The translations under genes and the position numbers were made by a program. The notes beneath the pieces were generated by a model that ran no database searches, was not told the origin of the DNA, and was given only the letters and a program-made list of their open reading frames with translations. 64,000 nt of DNA. Source: a virus. The DNA is taken from the IMG/VR virus record IMGVR_UViG_3300021085_002857, positions 27,046-91,045 of that record. The stretch is one strand, 5' to 3'. Below, in pieces: positions 42,267 to 51,408 of this stretch. Numbering within the stretch: the first letter of the stretch is position 1; each line of letters begins with the position of its first letter.

Positions 42267-42795
42267 TACGCCAAACATTTTGTTTAGTATAAAATACCGT
42301 AGCATTTTTTTCTACTAATTTAGCTAACCCGTTTGGTTCAAAAGTCTTTGCAATAGCCCTGTTTGTTCTCAAACTATTGGTATCGCCATCAGAGTCACTA
42401 TTAGTAGTAAAATACATTTTTTTGGCACCATTACGTGCCGCATAATCAACTTGATAGGAAAGAATATGCCCCCAATTAAAATCATTATGCATCAAACGCA
42501 GACTTCCTGGTGCCCGTCCTCTATATTCTTTAAGAGTAGCAGTACGGACCATCAATCTCCATGCGTCAGGACCATATTCAGGCCAAGCATGGCATCCGCT
42601 TATACTGATAATAATACCATTATGCCAGGTACACCACCAGGCTTCTTCCCCCCACTTGCCAATTTTCATAGCATCTTTGCTTACATTATTAACAAGGCCT
42701 TCTTGTTTACATGCGTTACAAAAGTCAAAAAATTCGTTAGGAAGATTGTCAATGTTTAATAACATTATTTCAAAGTCTGTAATACGGGATGACAT
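42241..42795 (-). CDS. GNAT-like acyltransferase
   Basis: A 184-residue protein with an acetyltransferase-like core: MVRTATLKEYRGRAPGSLRLM resembles the acyl-CoA loop and the NGAKKMYFTTNSD strand follows. I place the start at ATG 42795 because AATAAATA ends five bases upstream (42801-42808), the spacing seen at other leaderless starts. It lies between two plus-strand genes, overlapping the hydrolase gene head-to-head by 44 bases. The acetyl acceptor is unknown. Confidence 0.62.
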   Translation of the reverse strand: MSSRITDFEIMLLNIDNLPNEFFDFCNACKQEGLVNNVSKDAMKIGKWGEEAWWCTWHNGIIISISGCHAWPEYGPDAWRLMVRTATLKEYRGRAPGSLRLMHNDFNWGHILSYQVDYAARNGAKKMYFTTNSDSDGDTNSLRTNRAIAKTFEPNGLAKLVEKNATVFYTKQNVWRIMNSGWDQ

Positions 42796-43513
42796 AAAAT
42801 TATTTATTCCTTTTTGGTGCAGGGATCCTGACACATTGGTTGTGATAAGTCATGGTAGTGGTGGGGTAGGTAGTGCTGAAAATAATATCGCACATGAATT
42901 TTTACTCAAAGGTTATAATGTCGCTATATTAGATTACTTTACAAAATATAATATTGAATCACTAGGATGGATAGATCATGGTCCTTTTATGGATAAACAT
43001 AGCTGCACGTATCCGCAAATGTTTGATATTGAGCTACCTAAATATGAAAACTATATCCATATTGGATGTAGTTTAGGTGGATACTATGGTTTATATCATG
43101 CACAAAAGTTTATAAAAAACTATTGCTTTTATCCTGGTGTATTGGGCGTTACCCAAGAACTTATAGATCAAGACTATAGCAATACAACAGTATTTTTACC
43201 AACAAATGATACTTGGTGCACCAGTTACCAAACGTTCAAGGGCATGTGTGCTAAACCTCCTAAAGAATATAATGTCCCTAATTGTTATCATGGCTTTATG
43301 CTAAGTAATAAAGATAGAGAAATACTAATAACAAAATATAACACAACTCAACGTATTTTGTCAAGTGACCAATTAAACACACTTAGACCAAACCATTACG
43401 CATTTGCACTATTATTTCCTGGATATTATAATGAAAAAATAAGATTGCAATCTAATCCAGAATATAGTACAATATGTCTAGAATATATATTTGAGGAAAT
43501 TGCCAATATATGA
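42752..43513 (+). CDS. Alpha/beta hydrolase (dienelactone hydrolase-like)
   Basis: A 253-residue hydrolase. The strand and oxyanion loop are TLVVISHGSGGVG, and the nucleophile elbow is IGCSLGGYYG (GxSxGG). The last part has LRPNHYAF, where a catalytic histidine may sit. I take ATG 42752, which overlaps the divergent GNAT gene head-to-head; an upstream in-frame ATG is possible. It ends with an ATGA overlap into the ATP-grasp gene. Confidence 0.68.
   Translation: MFNNIISKSVIRDDIKLFIPFWCRDPDTLVVISHGSGGVGSAENNIAHEFLLKGYNVAILDYFTKYNIESLGWIDHGPFMDKHSCTYPQMFDIELPKYENYIHIGCSLGGYYGLYHAQKFIKNYCFYPGVLGVTQELIDQDYSNTTVFLPTNDTWCTSYQTFKGMCAKPPKEYNVPNCYHGFMLSNKDREILITKYNTTQRILSSDQLNTLRPNHYAFALLFPGYYNEKIRLQSNPEYSTICLEYIFEEIANI
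42801..42808 (-). promoter_or_regulatory. Late-type promoter box (leaderless)
   Basis: AATAAATA on the minus strand, five bases (ATTTT) before ATG 42795. One base differs from the consensus. Confidence 0.55.
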
Positions 43514-44832
43514 ATATAATTATTATATCACACGAACGAAGTTTAAATAAAGCACAGGGGTTACTTAGTGCATATAAGAATGAGAATGCATATCTGGTTG
43601 TAGATAGCAATCCCAATCAAACCAAAACATATGTTAGTGATGCACGTCACTTAATAGTAAGCAAATGTTTAGATGTGGTAGATATTACTAAGCAGATACC
43701 AAAAGCAGATAAAATTTTGTGTGTAAGTGAAAACTTGTTGCCACTACAATCTCAGTTGGAAAGTTATTATGGTATTAATAATATCAGTCCGTTCGCTGCT
43801 GAAGTATTAAGTAACAAGCAAAAGTTTGATGACTTTTTAAGAGAAATAGGATTATCACAATATACTCCTGCCAGCATTACACCTAGAAATCATAGTAGCT
43901 TGGGAGTGTTTAAGAACAAGCAAATATTTAGTAAGCCCGATATTGGCACTGGTAGTAACGTTTTTTATCCAGGAGATGATAATAACGCACCTAGTATAGA
44001 GTATAGACGCTGGAACAATAGACATCACTTTTTAAAACATTTAAAAGACAAAGGATCTCATAATGACTTCTTTGATCTTAATAAAAAAGGTATACATTTA
44101 CAAAAATTTAACTACAAAACTTGCCGTATTATGTTTCAAGAATATCATTGGAGTTATAGTCCTACACTATGCCCTATGGGTTATGTGAAAGACGGAAAAG
44201 TTGTGATTGAGTTTTTTGTAAAAAATAGCAAAATTAAATATGGTGATGTTGTAGATCCCAATAGTGATCCAATTGAAAGCCATAGTGTAAGCGAAACAAG
44301 TGATATTACAAGAGAACGTGCAGTATGGGTTGTAGGTAAAGAAGAAGTAGCACAAGAGCTACAAGATTTATCATACAAATATATACAAACCATAGTAGAC
44401 TCTTTAAAAATCAAAGATTTGTTTTTTGCAGGACCAGATTTTCATCAAACTCTAGATGGAAAAATTATTGGCATTGATTTTAATCCACGACCAGGGCAGT
44501 TTGTAAACATATTAGATAGTGTAAACAATAATGAAATTATTACTAACTTTGTTAATCAAGAACCTATTGCTATTAAAAATAAACTTCTTTGGGGATGTGC
44601 ATTACTGAAGCCTGGTAAAATTAAATCACTTGGCAATCTAGATATAATTAAACCTTATTTTAACGCACAAAACGTAGGATTAGAGGTTGATGCTAAAATA
44701 CCTGAATGGCAGAATTTGCAAAACAAACAATTTAATGTAAACTTTGACATTATCGGAGAGAACGAAACAGAGCTTTTTAAAAATTACAGCGAAGCTAATA
44801 GAATATTACAAAACTGTATTACTTATTACTAA
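43510..44832 (+). CDS. ATP-grasp ligase-like protein
   Basis: A 440-residue protein with an ATP-grasp core. The metal-binding strand LFFAGPDFHQTLDGKIIGIDFNPRPGQ is the strongest mark, where Asp and Asn/Glu ligands bind Mg-ATP; an FDDFLREIGLSQYTPA segment starts the fold and a Lys/Ser-rich ATP loop follows. Such enzymes join acids to amines or thiols, often in peptide or natural-product synthesis. It is coupled by ATGA to the hydrolase gene and overlaps the permease gene at its 3' end. Confidence 0.72.
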   Translation: MNIIIISHERSLNKAQGLLSAYKNENAYLVVDSNPNQTKTYVSDARHLIVSKCLDVVDITKQIPKADKILCVSENLLPLQSQLESYYGINNISPFAAEVLSNKQKFDDFLREIGLSQYTPASITPRNHSSLGVFKNKQIFSKPDIGTGSNVFYPGDDNNAPSIEYRRWNNRHHFLKHLKDKGSHNDFFDLNKKGIHLQKFNYKTCRIMFQEYHWSYSPTLCPMGYVKDGKVVIEFFVKNSKIKYGDVVDPNSDPIESHSVSETSDITRERAVWVVGKEEVAQELQDLSYKYIQTIVDSLKIKDLFFAGPDFHQTLDGKIIGIDFNPRPGQFVNILDSVNNNEIITNFVNQEPIAIKNKLLWGCALLKPGKIKSLGNLDIIKPYFNAQNVGLEVDAKIPEWQNLQNKQFNVNFDIIGENETELFKNYSEANRILQNCITYY

Positions 44833-45712
44833 CCTGTTTCCACAGTTGCAATCTAGCACACCAGTATTGTGTCAATCTGTCCAATATTATTGCAAGGAAT
44901 ACAATTGCTAAACCATTTAATAGCCCAATAGTTAATCGCTGTTGGGTTATTGCTGTTAGTACGTTTGCTCCTAAACCTTGCAAACCAATCATACTTGCAA
45001 TTACTACCATACCTAGTGCCATCATAATAGTCTGATTCAATCCTGCAAATATATTTGTGTATGCTAAAGGTATTTGTATCTTTACCATAGTAGCCCACGG
45101 CTTCATACCCAGAGCTTTTGCTGCTTCTATCATACCATTATCTACTTCTCTTATACCAAGATCAGTAAATCTTATAATAGGAGGAATAGCGTAAACACAT
45201 ATAGCAATCAGGCCTGGTAGATCTCCAATACCAATAAGCATAATAATAGGAATTAGATACACAAAGCTAGGTATAGCTTGCATAAAGTCTAGTATTGGAA
45301 GTATAAATGATCGTACTCTTTTGTGTTGTGACATCCATATACCAACAGGTATACCAATTATAACACAAATGCAAACACTTATAATTACAATACTAAGTGT
45401 AATCATTGCAGATTCCCACATACCAAACAAACCTATAAACAATAGTATTGCTGTAAATGTAAGAGTAAACTTAAAATGTTTTGTAGTGTAAAAACAAATT
45501 AATGTAAGCGTGGATAGTACAACTATCCATGGCATGTCTACAAAGAATGCCTCGCTTACATCAATTAGAAATTGAAATGGATAAAGTGAGTTTTCAATTA
45601 ATTCCCCATAGTTTCTACTAAACTCAAAAAAGTTGCTATCTAATGTACGCCTAATTAATTTAAGAATACTTTTATCTAGGCTAGGAAACTCTTCTAAAAA
45701 CTCACTTTCCAT
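44819..45712 (-). CDS. ProW-like ABC transporter permease (betaine/choline type)
   Basis: A 297-residue membrane protein with six or seven hydrophobic spans. The EAA loop for the ATPase contact is EAAKALGMKPWATMVKIQIP, as in ProW/OpuAB permeases of glycine betaine or choline. Two bases separate it from the binding-protein gene, so they form a unit. I find no ATP-binding subunit in the window. It may use a host ATPase. Confidence 0.88.
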   Translation of the reverse strand: MESEFLEEFPSLDKSILKLIRRTLDSNFFEFSRNYGELIENSLYPFQFLIDVSEAFFVDMPWIVVLSTLTLICFYTTKHFKFTLTFTAILLFIGLFGMWESAMITLSIVIISVCICVIIGIPVGIWMSQHKRVRSFILPILDFMQAIPSFVYLIPIIMLIGIGDLPGLIAICVYAIPPIIRFTDLGIREVDNGMIEAAKALGMKPWATMVKIQIPLAYTNIFAGLNQTIMMALGMVVIASMIGLQGLGANVLTAITQQRLTIGLLNGLAIVFLAIILDRLTQYWCARLQLWKQVSNK

Positions 45713-45714
45713 AT

Positions 45715-46692
45715 TTAAAGAGCAGCTTTAATTGTTGCTACTTCTTCTGCTGTAAACCAGTCTGTCCAAATTTCTTCATTATTACGAAAAAAGTCTTCTA
45801 CTGCTTCTTCAGCTGTCGATTGTTGTGCTTCCATATCAATAAGCTGTGCATTGATTTCATCAATACTAAAATCACGCTTTGCTAGGTATGATACCATTGC
45901 AGTATTGTCTGCTGCAAAACCTGGTGCCATTAGAGATCGGATAGTTGGTTTTGGAAAATCTGAAACTTGTGGATTGGCACAATCTACATCTGTTGCACAT
46001 GAGTTCCAATATTCGTCACCAGCATAACCTGCTGTAGTTGGCAATGGCACAAGACCAAACTTACTAAGCATACCTGCTGGCGCCCAATAAAAACCAAACC
46101 AGCCATGTCCACGTGCATCTGCATTTGCAATACTTGCGTCAAATGCTGCACCTGAGCCTGGAACAATTAGTTCAAAACCTTTTGACTTTACATCTAATGC
46201 AAGTAAGTTATTTGTCATTGTTGCATTACATCCCCAACCACCTGGGCATGTGAATACTTTGTTTCCTACTAACTCTGGATGCTCCAATAGATCTTCTACT
46301 GTTTTAATTTCTGGGTTTGCGTCTAGCACACTTTTACTTACATAAAATCCTTCTTGTGCGCCGCCCTGATATGGGTCAGCATTTGCCACAAGAATACGAC
46401 CTTCTGCAATTGCTTGGTCTACTACATCGCCTACACTAACGCTAATAAATTCACCCGCGATATGTGGTGTACCTTTTTCTGTCATACTTGTTGCAATTGC
46501 AATACTTGCCGCTGGCATTAGTTCTGCTTCACAGCCATATACTGTTTCTGCTACAAACTTATCTAAGTATGCCATAAATTGTCCTGAACTCCAGTTGGGT
46601 TCTGAAATTACGATTTCGCAATCTGCTGCTTGTGCAGTAGTCGCAAAAGATAGTGTTATAGTCGCTAGAGCGACTGATAATAATTTTCTCAT
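45715..46692 (-). CDS. ProX/OpuAC-like substrate-binding protein
   Basis: A 325-residue periplasmic binding protein: signal peptide to about residue 22 (SFATTAQAA), then EPNWSSGQFMAYL, GFYWAPAGML and a pair of aromatic residues typical of quaternary-ammonium-binding OpuAC proteins. It lies two bases upstream of a ProW-like permease gene. Uptake of glycine betaine, choline or a related osmolyte is likely, but substrate specificity needs the aromatic box to be mapped. It has its own AAGGAAA ribosome site. Confidence 0.85.
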   Translation of the reverse strand: MRKLLSVALATITLSFATTAQAADCEIVISEPNWSSGQFMAYLDKFVAETVYGCEAELMPAASIAIATSMTEKGTPHIAGEFISVSVGDVVDQAIAEGRILVANADPYQGGAQEGFYVSKSVLDANPEIKTVEDLLEHPELVGNKVFTCPGGWGCNATMTNNLLALDVKSKGFELIVPGSGAAFDASIANADARGHGWFGFYWAPAGMLSKFGLVPLPTTAGYAGDEYWNSCATDVDCANPQVSDFPKPTIRSLMAPGFAADNTAMVSYLAKRDFSIDEINAQLIDMEAQQSTAEEAVEDFFRNNEEIWTDWFTAEEVATIKAAL

Positions 46693-46752
46693 TTTCTATT
46701 TCCTTATTGAGATTTTTATGTGCCTAAAGGCGGTGTAATACACCTGTTTAAT

Positions 46753-47421
46753 TTAGAGGCTTGCTTGTACAAATTCTTTGTATTTTTCTGTTACTTTGCC
46801 AGTAACTTTAGCTAAACTTCTTGGCCAAGGGCCTGTGTTTACTGTACTATGAGGTATGTTTGACCAGTCAAACCAAATTACATCCCCTTTTTTCCAAGGA
46901 TGTACATAAGTATTACCAAACTGAATAATATGTCCTGGAGCCCATTCGTCTAACATTACGAACACTCTCCCCCATTCTACATCTGTTGCTCTACTTGCAG
47001 CATTATCTGATCTTTCTTTACGTAGACCTGTCAAGCTGTCTATATGTAAATGTAACATCATACCTGTATATTGTGTCTGTATATTTATTTGTGCATCAGC
47101 AAGCCCTACTTTGTCAGCTAGGCTGTTTAATATTGGTGTTGTTTCATCAGTTGTCCACTGTCTATAAATCACATGGTCTTCTGGTATACCCCAATCTTTA
47201 CACAACAATTCTTCATAATCATAACTAAAATGATCGCCGTCAGGTGCTACTGGTGACGGCCAGTAAAAATCATACTCTTTACTACGAGCTGTTTTTACTT
47301 CTTCTGTCCAGTCTTCGTATATATTTGCTACAGTTCTGAATCCACTACCATGATCACTTTCTCTAAAAGGATTAAAATCATAGTTACTTGTTTCTACTGT
47401 AACATCCCATCTATTCTTCAT
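46753..47421 (-). CDS. Fe(II)/2OG oxygenase-like protein
   Basis: A 222-residue protein with H126/D128 (LHLHIDSL), distal H191 (SNIPHSTVN) and R201 (WPRSLAKV), a complete ligand set. The central DEWAPGHIIQFGN loop resembles that in the 10144 gene. It overlaps the upstream methyltransferase gene by 11 bases, so the two are probably functionally linked. Substrate unknown. Confidence 0.78.
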   Translation of the reverse strand: MKNRWDVTVETSNYDFNPFRESDHGSGFRTVANIYEDWTEEVKTARSKEYDFYWPSPVAPDGDHFSYDYEELLCKDWGIPEDHVIYRQWTTDETTPILNSLADKVGLADAQINIQTQYTGMMLHLHIDSLTGLRKERSDNAASRATDVEWGRVFVMLDEWAPGHIIQFGNTYVHPWKKGDVIWFDWSNIPHSTVNTGPWPRSLAKVTGKVTEKYKEFVQASL

Positions 47422-48328
47422 GAGTCATCTCCACAAATAATCTCCACATAGGAGGCCTGTATAGATTACAATGATCATAATCTATTTTAGATACTTTAAG
47501 TCCTACATGTTTAGCTAATGTTGACATACTGTGTTCTGTATTATTAAAGTACCAAGTATATTTCCAATCTCTATCTACAAAAAAGAAAGCACTATTACGT
47601 TGTGCATCAGATAAGTCTCCATGAAGCCATGTGTGTGCATGTTCTGCATCTGGCTGAAATAGTTTATAATAGTTATGGTTGTGACTCCATAATAATAGCC
47701 CATTGGGTGCTAAACATTCCTTTAGCTTTGCCATATTACGATATTGCTCATCATACGTATACCAATTCATTGGACCAAAGCATATAATTACATCCCATGT
47801 CTGTCCTTGAGGATCAAAGTCACTTTGCTTGGCAAGTATGTCTGCCTCCTCTCTATATGGATCTACACCTGTCACATTGTTAAGATACTTTTTGTATTCA
47901 TTAACACCGCAACCCATATCCAATATAGTGAGGTCAGGATTATCAGCCTGCATAGCCTGCAATCTATCTACAAGTGCTTGTCCTCGTATATTCCATTTAT
48001 TTGCAATGGGTTTATCATTTATATCTTTTATTTCACCAACTACACCTGTAGTACTTGTTCCATTTTCTCCAACAAAATAATTATGCTGATACTGTTTATC
48101 TATTTCTTTTACAAAGTCCTCCATTGTCAAATTTTGCCAATGACTTACTTTATACAAGTGTATTGGATAATGTGTATCTCTGACTTGCATACTAAATTCT
48201 TGTTCACAGGCAGCTATAAACTCCTGTGTAAATGGAAGTTGGTTAATGGGAGATTCTGGCGCAATGTTCCAACCAAACATTTCCTGCACTTTATCCCATA
48301 CTAATTTATTAAGTGGATTTTTATACAT
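47411..48328 (-). CDS. SAM-dependent methyltransferase
   Basis: A 305-residue class I methyltransferase. Motif I is ILDMGCGVNEYKKYL near residue 135, with VTGVDPYREEA and IICFGPMNWY further on. The first 110 residues form a separate region with no match. It is preceded by a leader of about 200 bases, and followed by an oxygenase gene. It could methylate a metabolite or protein. Confidence 0.78.
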   Translation of the reverse strand: MYKNPLNKLVWDKVQEMFGWNIAPESPINQLPFTQEFIAACEQEFSMQVRDTHYPIHLYKVSHWQNLTMEDFVKEIDKQYQHNYFVGENGTSTTGVVGEIKDINDKPIANKWNIRGQALVDRLQAMQADNPDLTILDMGCGVNEYKKYLNNVTGVDPYREEADILAKQSDFDPQGQTWDVIICFGPMNWYTYDEQYRNMAKLKECLAPNGLLLWSHNHNYYKLFQPDAEHAHTWLHGDLSDAQRNSAFFFVDRDWKYTWYFNNTEHSMSTLAKHVGLKVSKIDYDHCNLYRPPMWRLFVEMTHEE

Positions 48329-48528
48329 TTTCGTAATAGTACCTTTCTAAATGGTCTATACCCATTTGTTGTCTCAATTGTTTGGAAAATACACATTCTA
48401 TCCTTAAACTAAAGGTATAACTGTGTGTGCTTTAAAAGCACTTCTAGATGTAATTGGGACAGGTTCTATTCCGTCTAAGACGTAAAATGTTTTGTCCGAG
48501 CCAAAGTTTATCAGATAAACTCTTCTCT
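48329..48528 (-). other. Structured 5' leader, about 200 bases, no gene
   Basis: Between the late-type box at 48534-48541 and ATG 48328 no gene is visible. On the minus strand four hairpins can be drawn in series: AGTTTATC/GATAAACT, CGTC/GACG, GTGCTTT/AAAGCAC and CCTT/AAGG. A long structured leader is unusual where most gaps are below 40 bases. It may be a cis-regulator or an independent RNA. Confidence 0.5.
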
Positions 48529-48533
48529 ATTTG

Positions 48534-48541
48534 TATTTATT
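48534..48541 (-). promoter_or_regulatory. Late-type promoter box
   Basis: AATAAATA on the minus strand, downstream of the 48565 gene and reading into the structured leader of the methyltransferase gene. Confidence 0.45.
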
Positions 48542-48564
48542 AAAATAATATTTTTTATTAAAAG

Positions 48565-50226
48565 TTAATTTTTCCATGCCCTAGTAAATCGTCCTCTTAC
48601 ATGTATATCCTGTAGCCAGTCTTCCAAATTATCAATACATTTCATATCTTTTTTATTTTGGCCAGTAATATAACCATATTCAGGATACATCTCTGTTAAT
48701 ACATCATATATATTATTTTGCACATAGTATAAATGACTATATGCTGTGTCTGTATAATACTCAGTCAAATTATTAATTATACTATATCCTATATGGTCGT
48801 ATTTGTCAATACTTTTAAAATAATGATCTTTCATTTCACTTTTAAGCTGTTTAAATTTAGGAATATCAAAAAGTTTATTATACATATCTATAATTAGTTC
48901 ACTTCTATTAGAATGCAGTGTATAGTTTTCATTAAGCATATATGTTGCTAATCCATACCAATACATTGGAATTACAAATGATCTAGAATAAAAAAGTCCT
49001 TCAAATACTTCTTCTTTTGTAAGTGTATCTGTTGATACACATATTTCATCTATAACATCGTTATCGTAAGGCTTTGCTGTACCTTTAATATTTGCCCAAG
49101 TTAAAGTTTTAAATCCTGTATTAAACTCTGTATTACTCAATCTACTTAAAGTATTAATTTGCATCATCTGGAAAGGGGCTGGCATATCTAATATTTCATG
49201 TAATCCGTTCTTAAAATTCAATAAAGTATCGCCAGGCATAGGAAATATTAATTCAGTATAGCTACTTAAATTATTATCTGACATGTCTTTTATTATGGGA
49301 ATAAATCCATTGATATCATATGTATTTTTACGTTTTACATTGTCTAGTGTTTCTGGATTAGTGCTTTGTAAACTAAATCCAAATATTTCATCAACTCCGC
49401 TTTCTTGTAATTTTTTAGCAAGTTTAATAATTTGCTCTCCGTGAGTTTTTGCCCATGTGGGCATGAAACTGCCATCAAAGTTTCCTTGCATTTTTTGATC
49501 TACAATAAAGTCAACCAATTTTTCGTCTCTTGGAAATATACCAAAATTACTATCTGCAACATCTACAGCTCTTACATTATTATCGCATATCCATTTTAAT
49601 TCTGCTAAACATCTATCTGTGTCAAACATTTGTATCTTTTGATACTTTTTATGTCCTATATCACAAAAACTACAACTATAAGGGCATCCTCTATTACCTT
49701 CAAACACAACACGTATTTTCTGTTTATTCCCTTCCAACAGCTTGTCAAAAAATCCATTTAAATAAGGACTGGGTATCAATTTAGGATCTGCATATTCTGC
49801 TTCAAGTGCATTATTAAAGTCTTTAGTAACAATACCTGGCAAATTTAAACTATCACTAGTAAGTATTTTACGCATTGTTTCTTCGCCATAGTAAGCAATC
49901 ACTGCATCTACTTCTGGATGCTCTCGACACCATTCACTTGTGTATTTTGGATCTGGACCACCTACTATAATAATACATTCGGGATATTCTTTTTTAATCT
50001 TTTTTAGCAAGTCATATGTTTCTTTCCAATTCCACATGTAACAACTTGCTGCTATAACCTTAGGATTTACTATTTCAATATCGTCTTTCCACAAGACACC
50101 TGCCAACTGATATCTATCAGTAACTTCTTTAAACTGCTCGCAATATCCCCAAATAGTGCCTATAGCTTGGGGCAAACAGGCCATGCTTCTCGATAAAGGT
50201 AGTTGTATAAAGTATAGATTATCCAT
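48565..50226 (-). CDS. B12-binding-type radical SAM protein
   Basis: A 553-residue protein. The N-terminal region (IIIVGGPDPKYT, IAYYGEET) has the layout of a cobalamin-binding domain, followed by the radical SAM motif RGCPYSCSFCD and FGFSLQSTNPETL. The DxHxxG base-off motif of B12 is not obvious, so cobalamin use is uncertain. I start at ATG 50226, overlapping the upstream oxygenase gene by eight bases; the longer frame is rejected. It is a paralogue of the 52553 gene. These enzymes often methylate unactivated carbon. Confidence 0.85.
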   Translation of the reverse strand: MDNLYFIQLPLSRSMACLPQAIGTIWGYCEQFKEVTDRYQLAGVLWKDDIEIVNPKVIAASCYMWNWKETYDLLKKIKKEYPECIIIVGGPDPKYTSEWCREHPEVDAVIAYYGEETMRKILTSDSLNLPGIVTKDFNNALEAEYADPKLIPSPYLNGFFDKLLEGNKQKIRVVFEGNRGCPYSCSFCDIGHKKYQKIQMFDTDRCLAELKWICDNNVRAVDVADSNFGIFPRDEKLVDFIVDQKMQGNFDGSFMPTWAKTHGEQIIKLAKKLQESGVDEIFGFSLQSTNPETLDNVKRKNTYDINGFIPIIKDMSDNNLSSYTELIFPMPGDTLLNFKNGLHEILDMPAPFQMMQINTLSRLSNTEFNTGFKTLTWANIKGTAKPYDNDVIDEICVSTDTLTKEEVFEGLFYSRSFVIPMYWYGLATYMLNENYTLHSNRSELIIDMYNKLFDIPKFKQLKSEMKDHYFKSIDKYDHIGYSIINNLTEYYTDTAYSHLYYVQNNIYDVLTEMYPEYGYITGQNKKDMKCIDNLEDWLQDIHVRGRFTRAWKN

Positions 50227-50764
50227 TGTATTTAAAATGCTCAGTATCTGTCCAAATTCTTCCTTGATCTGTTTTACGGAATAGATCATCTGGCCAGTCA
50301 AATAAGTCCATCATTAAAGCCCACCTAGGACCTGTTGCTTCTTTTAATCTTGGAACACTATGCATCATACGAGTGTTAAAAATTGTAGGCTTGTCTAATA
50401 CAAAACTTTCTACCCTATGATTAAATTGATCATGAAAGTATTGTGGCGTAGATTCGAAGTCTCCCATAAGAGGTATACCAAAGTTTGCCCATTTCCTTTG
50501 ATCAATATGATTTACTAATCCTCCAGGCTCTACACTGCTAATAAACCAACTACGATGCCCAAAATCAAAATTTAATCCCTGATAAATTTCTTCTAAAATA
50601 GGAAATTCTGATTCAAATACATCCAGCTCTCTCACATTCCATTGCAATCCGTTTTGATCATAGCCATCTTTCCATTCATCAGATTCTTCTGCAAATTCGA
50701 TCAGGTCTCTAAAAATACTTGGATCATATTCTAAATCTATTTTTCTGTGGTACCAATTCGTCAT
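50219..50764 (-). CDS. Fe(II)/2OG oxygenase-like protein
   Basis: A 181-residue protein with H86/D88 (LVNHIDQR), distal H135 (MMHSVPRL) and R147 (GPRWALMMD). This is a full, compact oxygenase core. It sits between a B12-type radical SAM gene and a second oxygenase gene, with overlaps at both ends. Substrate unknown. Confidence 0.8.
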   Translation of the reverse strand: MTNWYHRKIDLEYDPSIFRDLIEFAEESDEWKDGYDQNGLQWNVRELDVFESEFPILEEIYQGLNFDFGHRSWFISSVEPGGLVNHIDQRKWANFGIPLMGDFESTPQYFHDQFNHRVESFVLDKPTIFNTRMMHSVPRLKEATGPRWALMMDLFDWPDDLFRKTDQGRIWTDTEHFKYNG

Positions 50765-51408
50765 TATTTTAACCTATAATTTTCAATAATTGTTTCATAT
50801 AATTTTTCATCAAAGTTTAGACAAAATACAATCATAATACAATTGTCTGTCATACTAAACACACTATGACGCTTACTTGCATTAAAGTAATATAAGCTGC
50901 CTTCTTTTACATTTAAGACTTGGTCACCATATATAAACTTCATTGTATCTTTGCTACACTTATTTACAAAAGCAATTAGCCTTGCATCCTCATAACTATA
51001 ATCAAGTTTATTAATATCATAATGCTCTGGAAAGAACCCTCCACTATCTAATCTTAAATAGTGACATCTACCTAACCATGGTTTCCAGGGCTCAATAATT
51101 TTTTGTAGCTCTGGACTATCTTCGTATACATCTGTGTAAGTTTTAATATCTTGATTTGTTATATTCGTACCATTATTTTTATTATATTCATATAAACTGT
51201 CTAAGTCTGGAATGCCGCTTAGTTCTCCATCCAAACTTGTAATACTAAGTCCCCAACGATTGTTTGGCTTACGTACATTATACGGCTTCCAATCATCTTG
51301 ATATCTTTCCATTTCTTTTATTAGGTTTTTAGGATTAAATGACTTCATCTCAAGCCAGTCTTCCATGCTATGTAAACGCATTAACGCTCTGTCTTTTTTA
51401 TCCATCAT
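50764..51408 (-). CDS. Fe(II)/2OG oxygenase-like protein
   Basis: A 214-residue protein. H129/D131 (FPEHYDINK) and distal H181 (SKRHSVFS) mark the active site; the basic 2-oxoglutarate ligand is not clear. ATG 51408 overlaps the stop of the upstream gene by four bases. The N-terminal 90 residues are charged and may bind a partner. Confidence 0.75.
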   Translation of the reverse strand: MMDKKDRALMRLHSMEDWLEMKSFNPKNLIKEMERYQDDWKPYNVRKPNNRWGLSITSLDGELSGIPDLDSLYEYNKNNGTNITNQDIKTYTDVYEDSPELQKIIEPWKPWLGRCHYLRLDSGGFFPEHYDINKLDYSYEDARLIAFVNKCSKDTMKFIYGDQVLNVKEGSLYYFNASKRHSVFSMTDNCIMIVFCLNFDEKLYETIIENYRLK

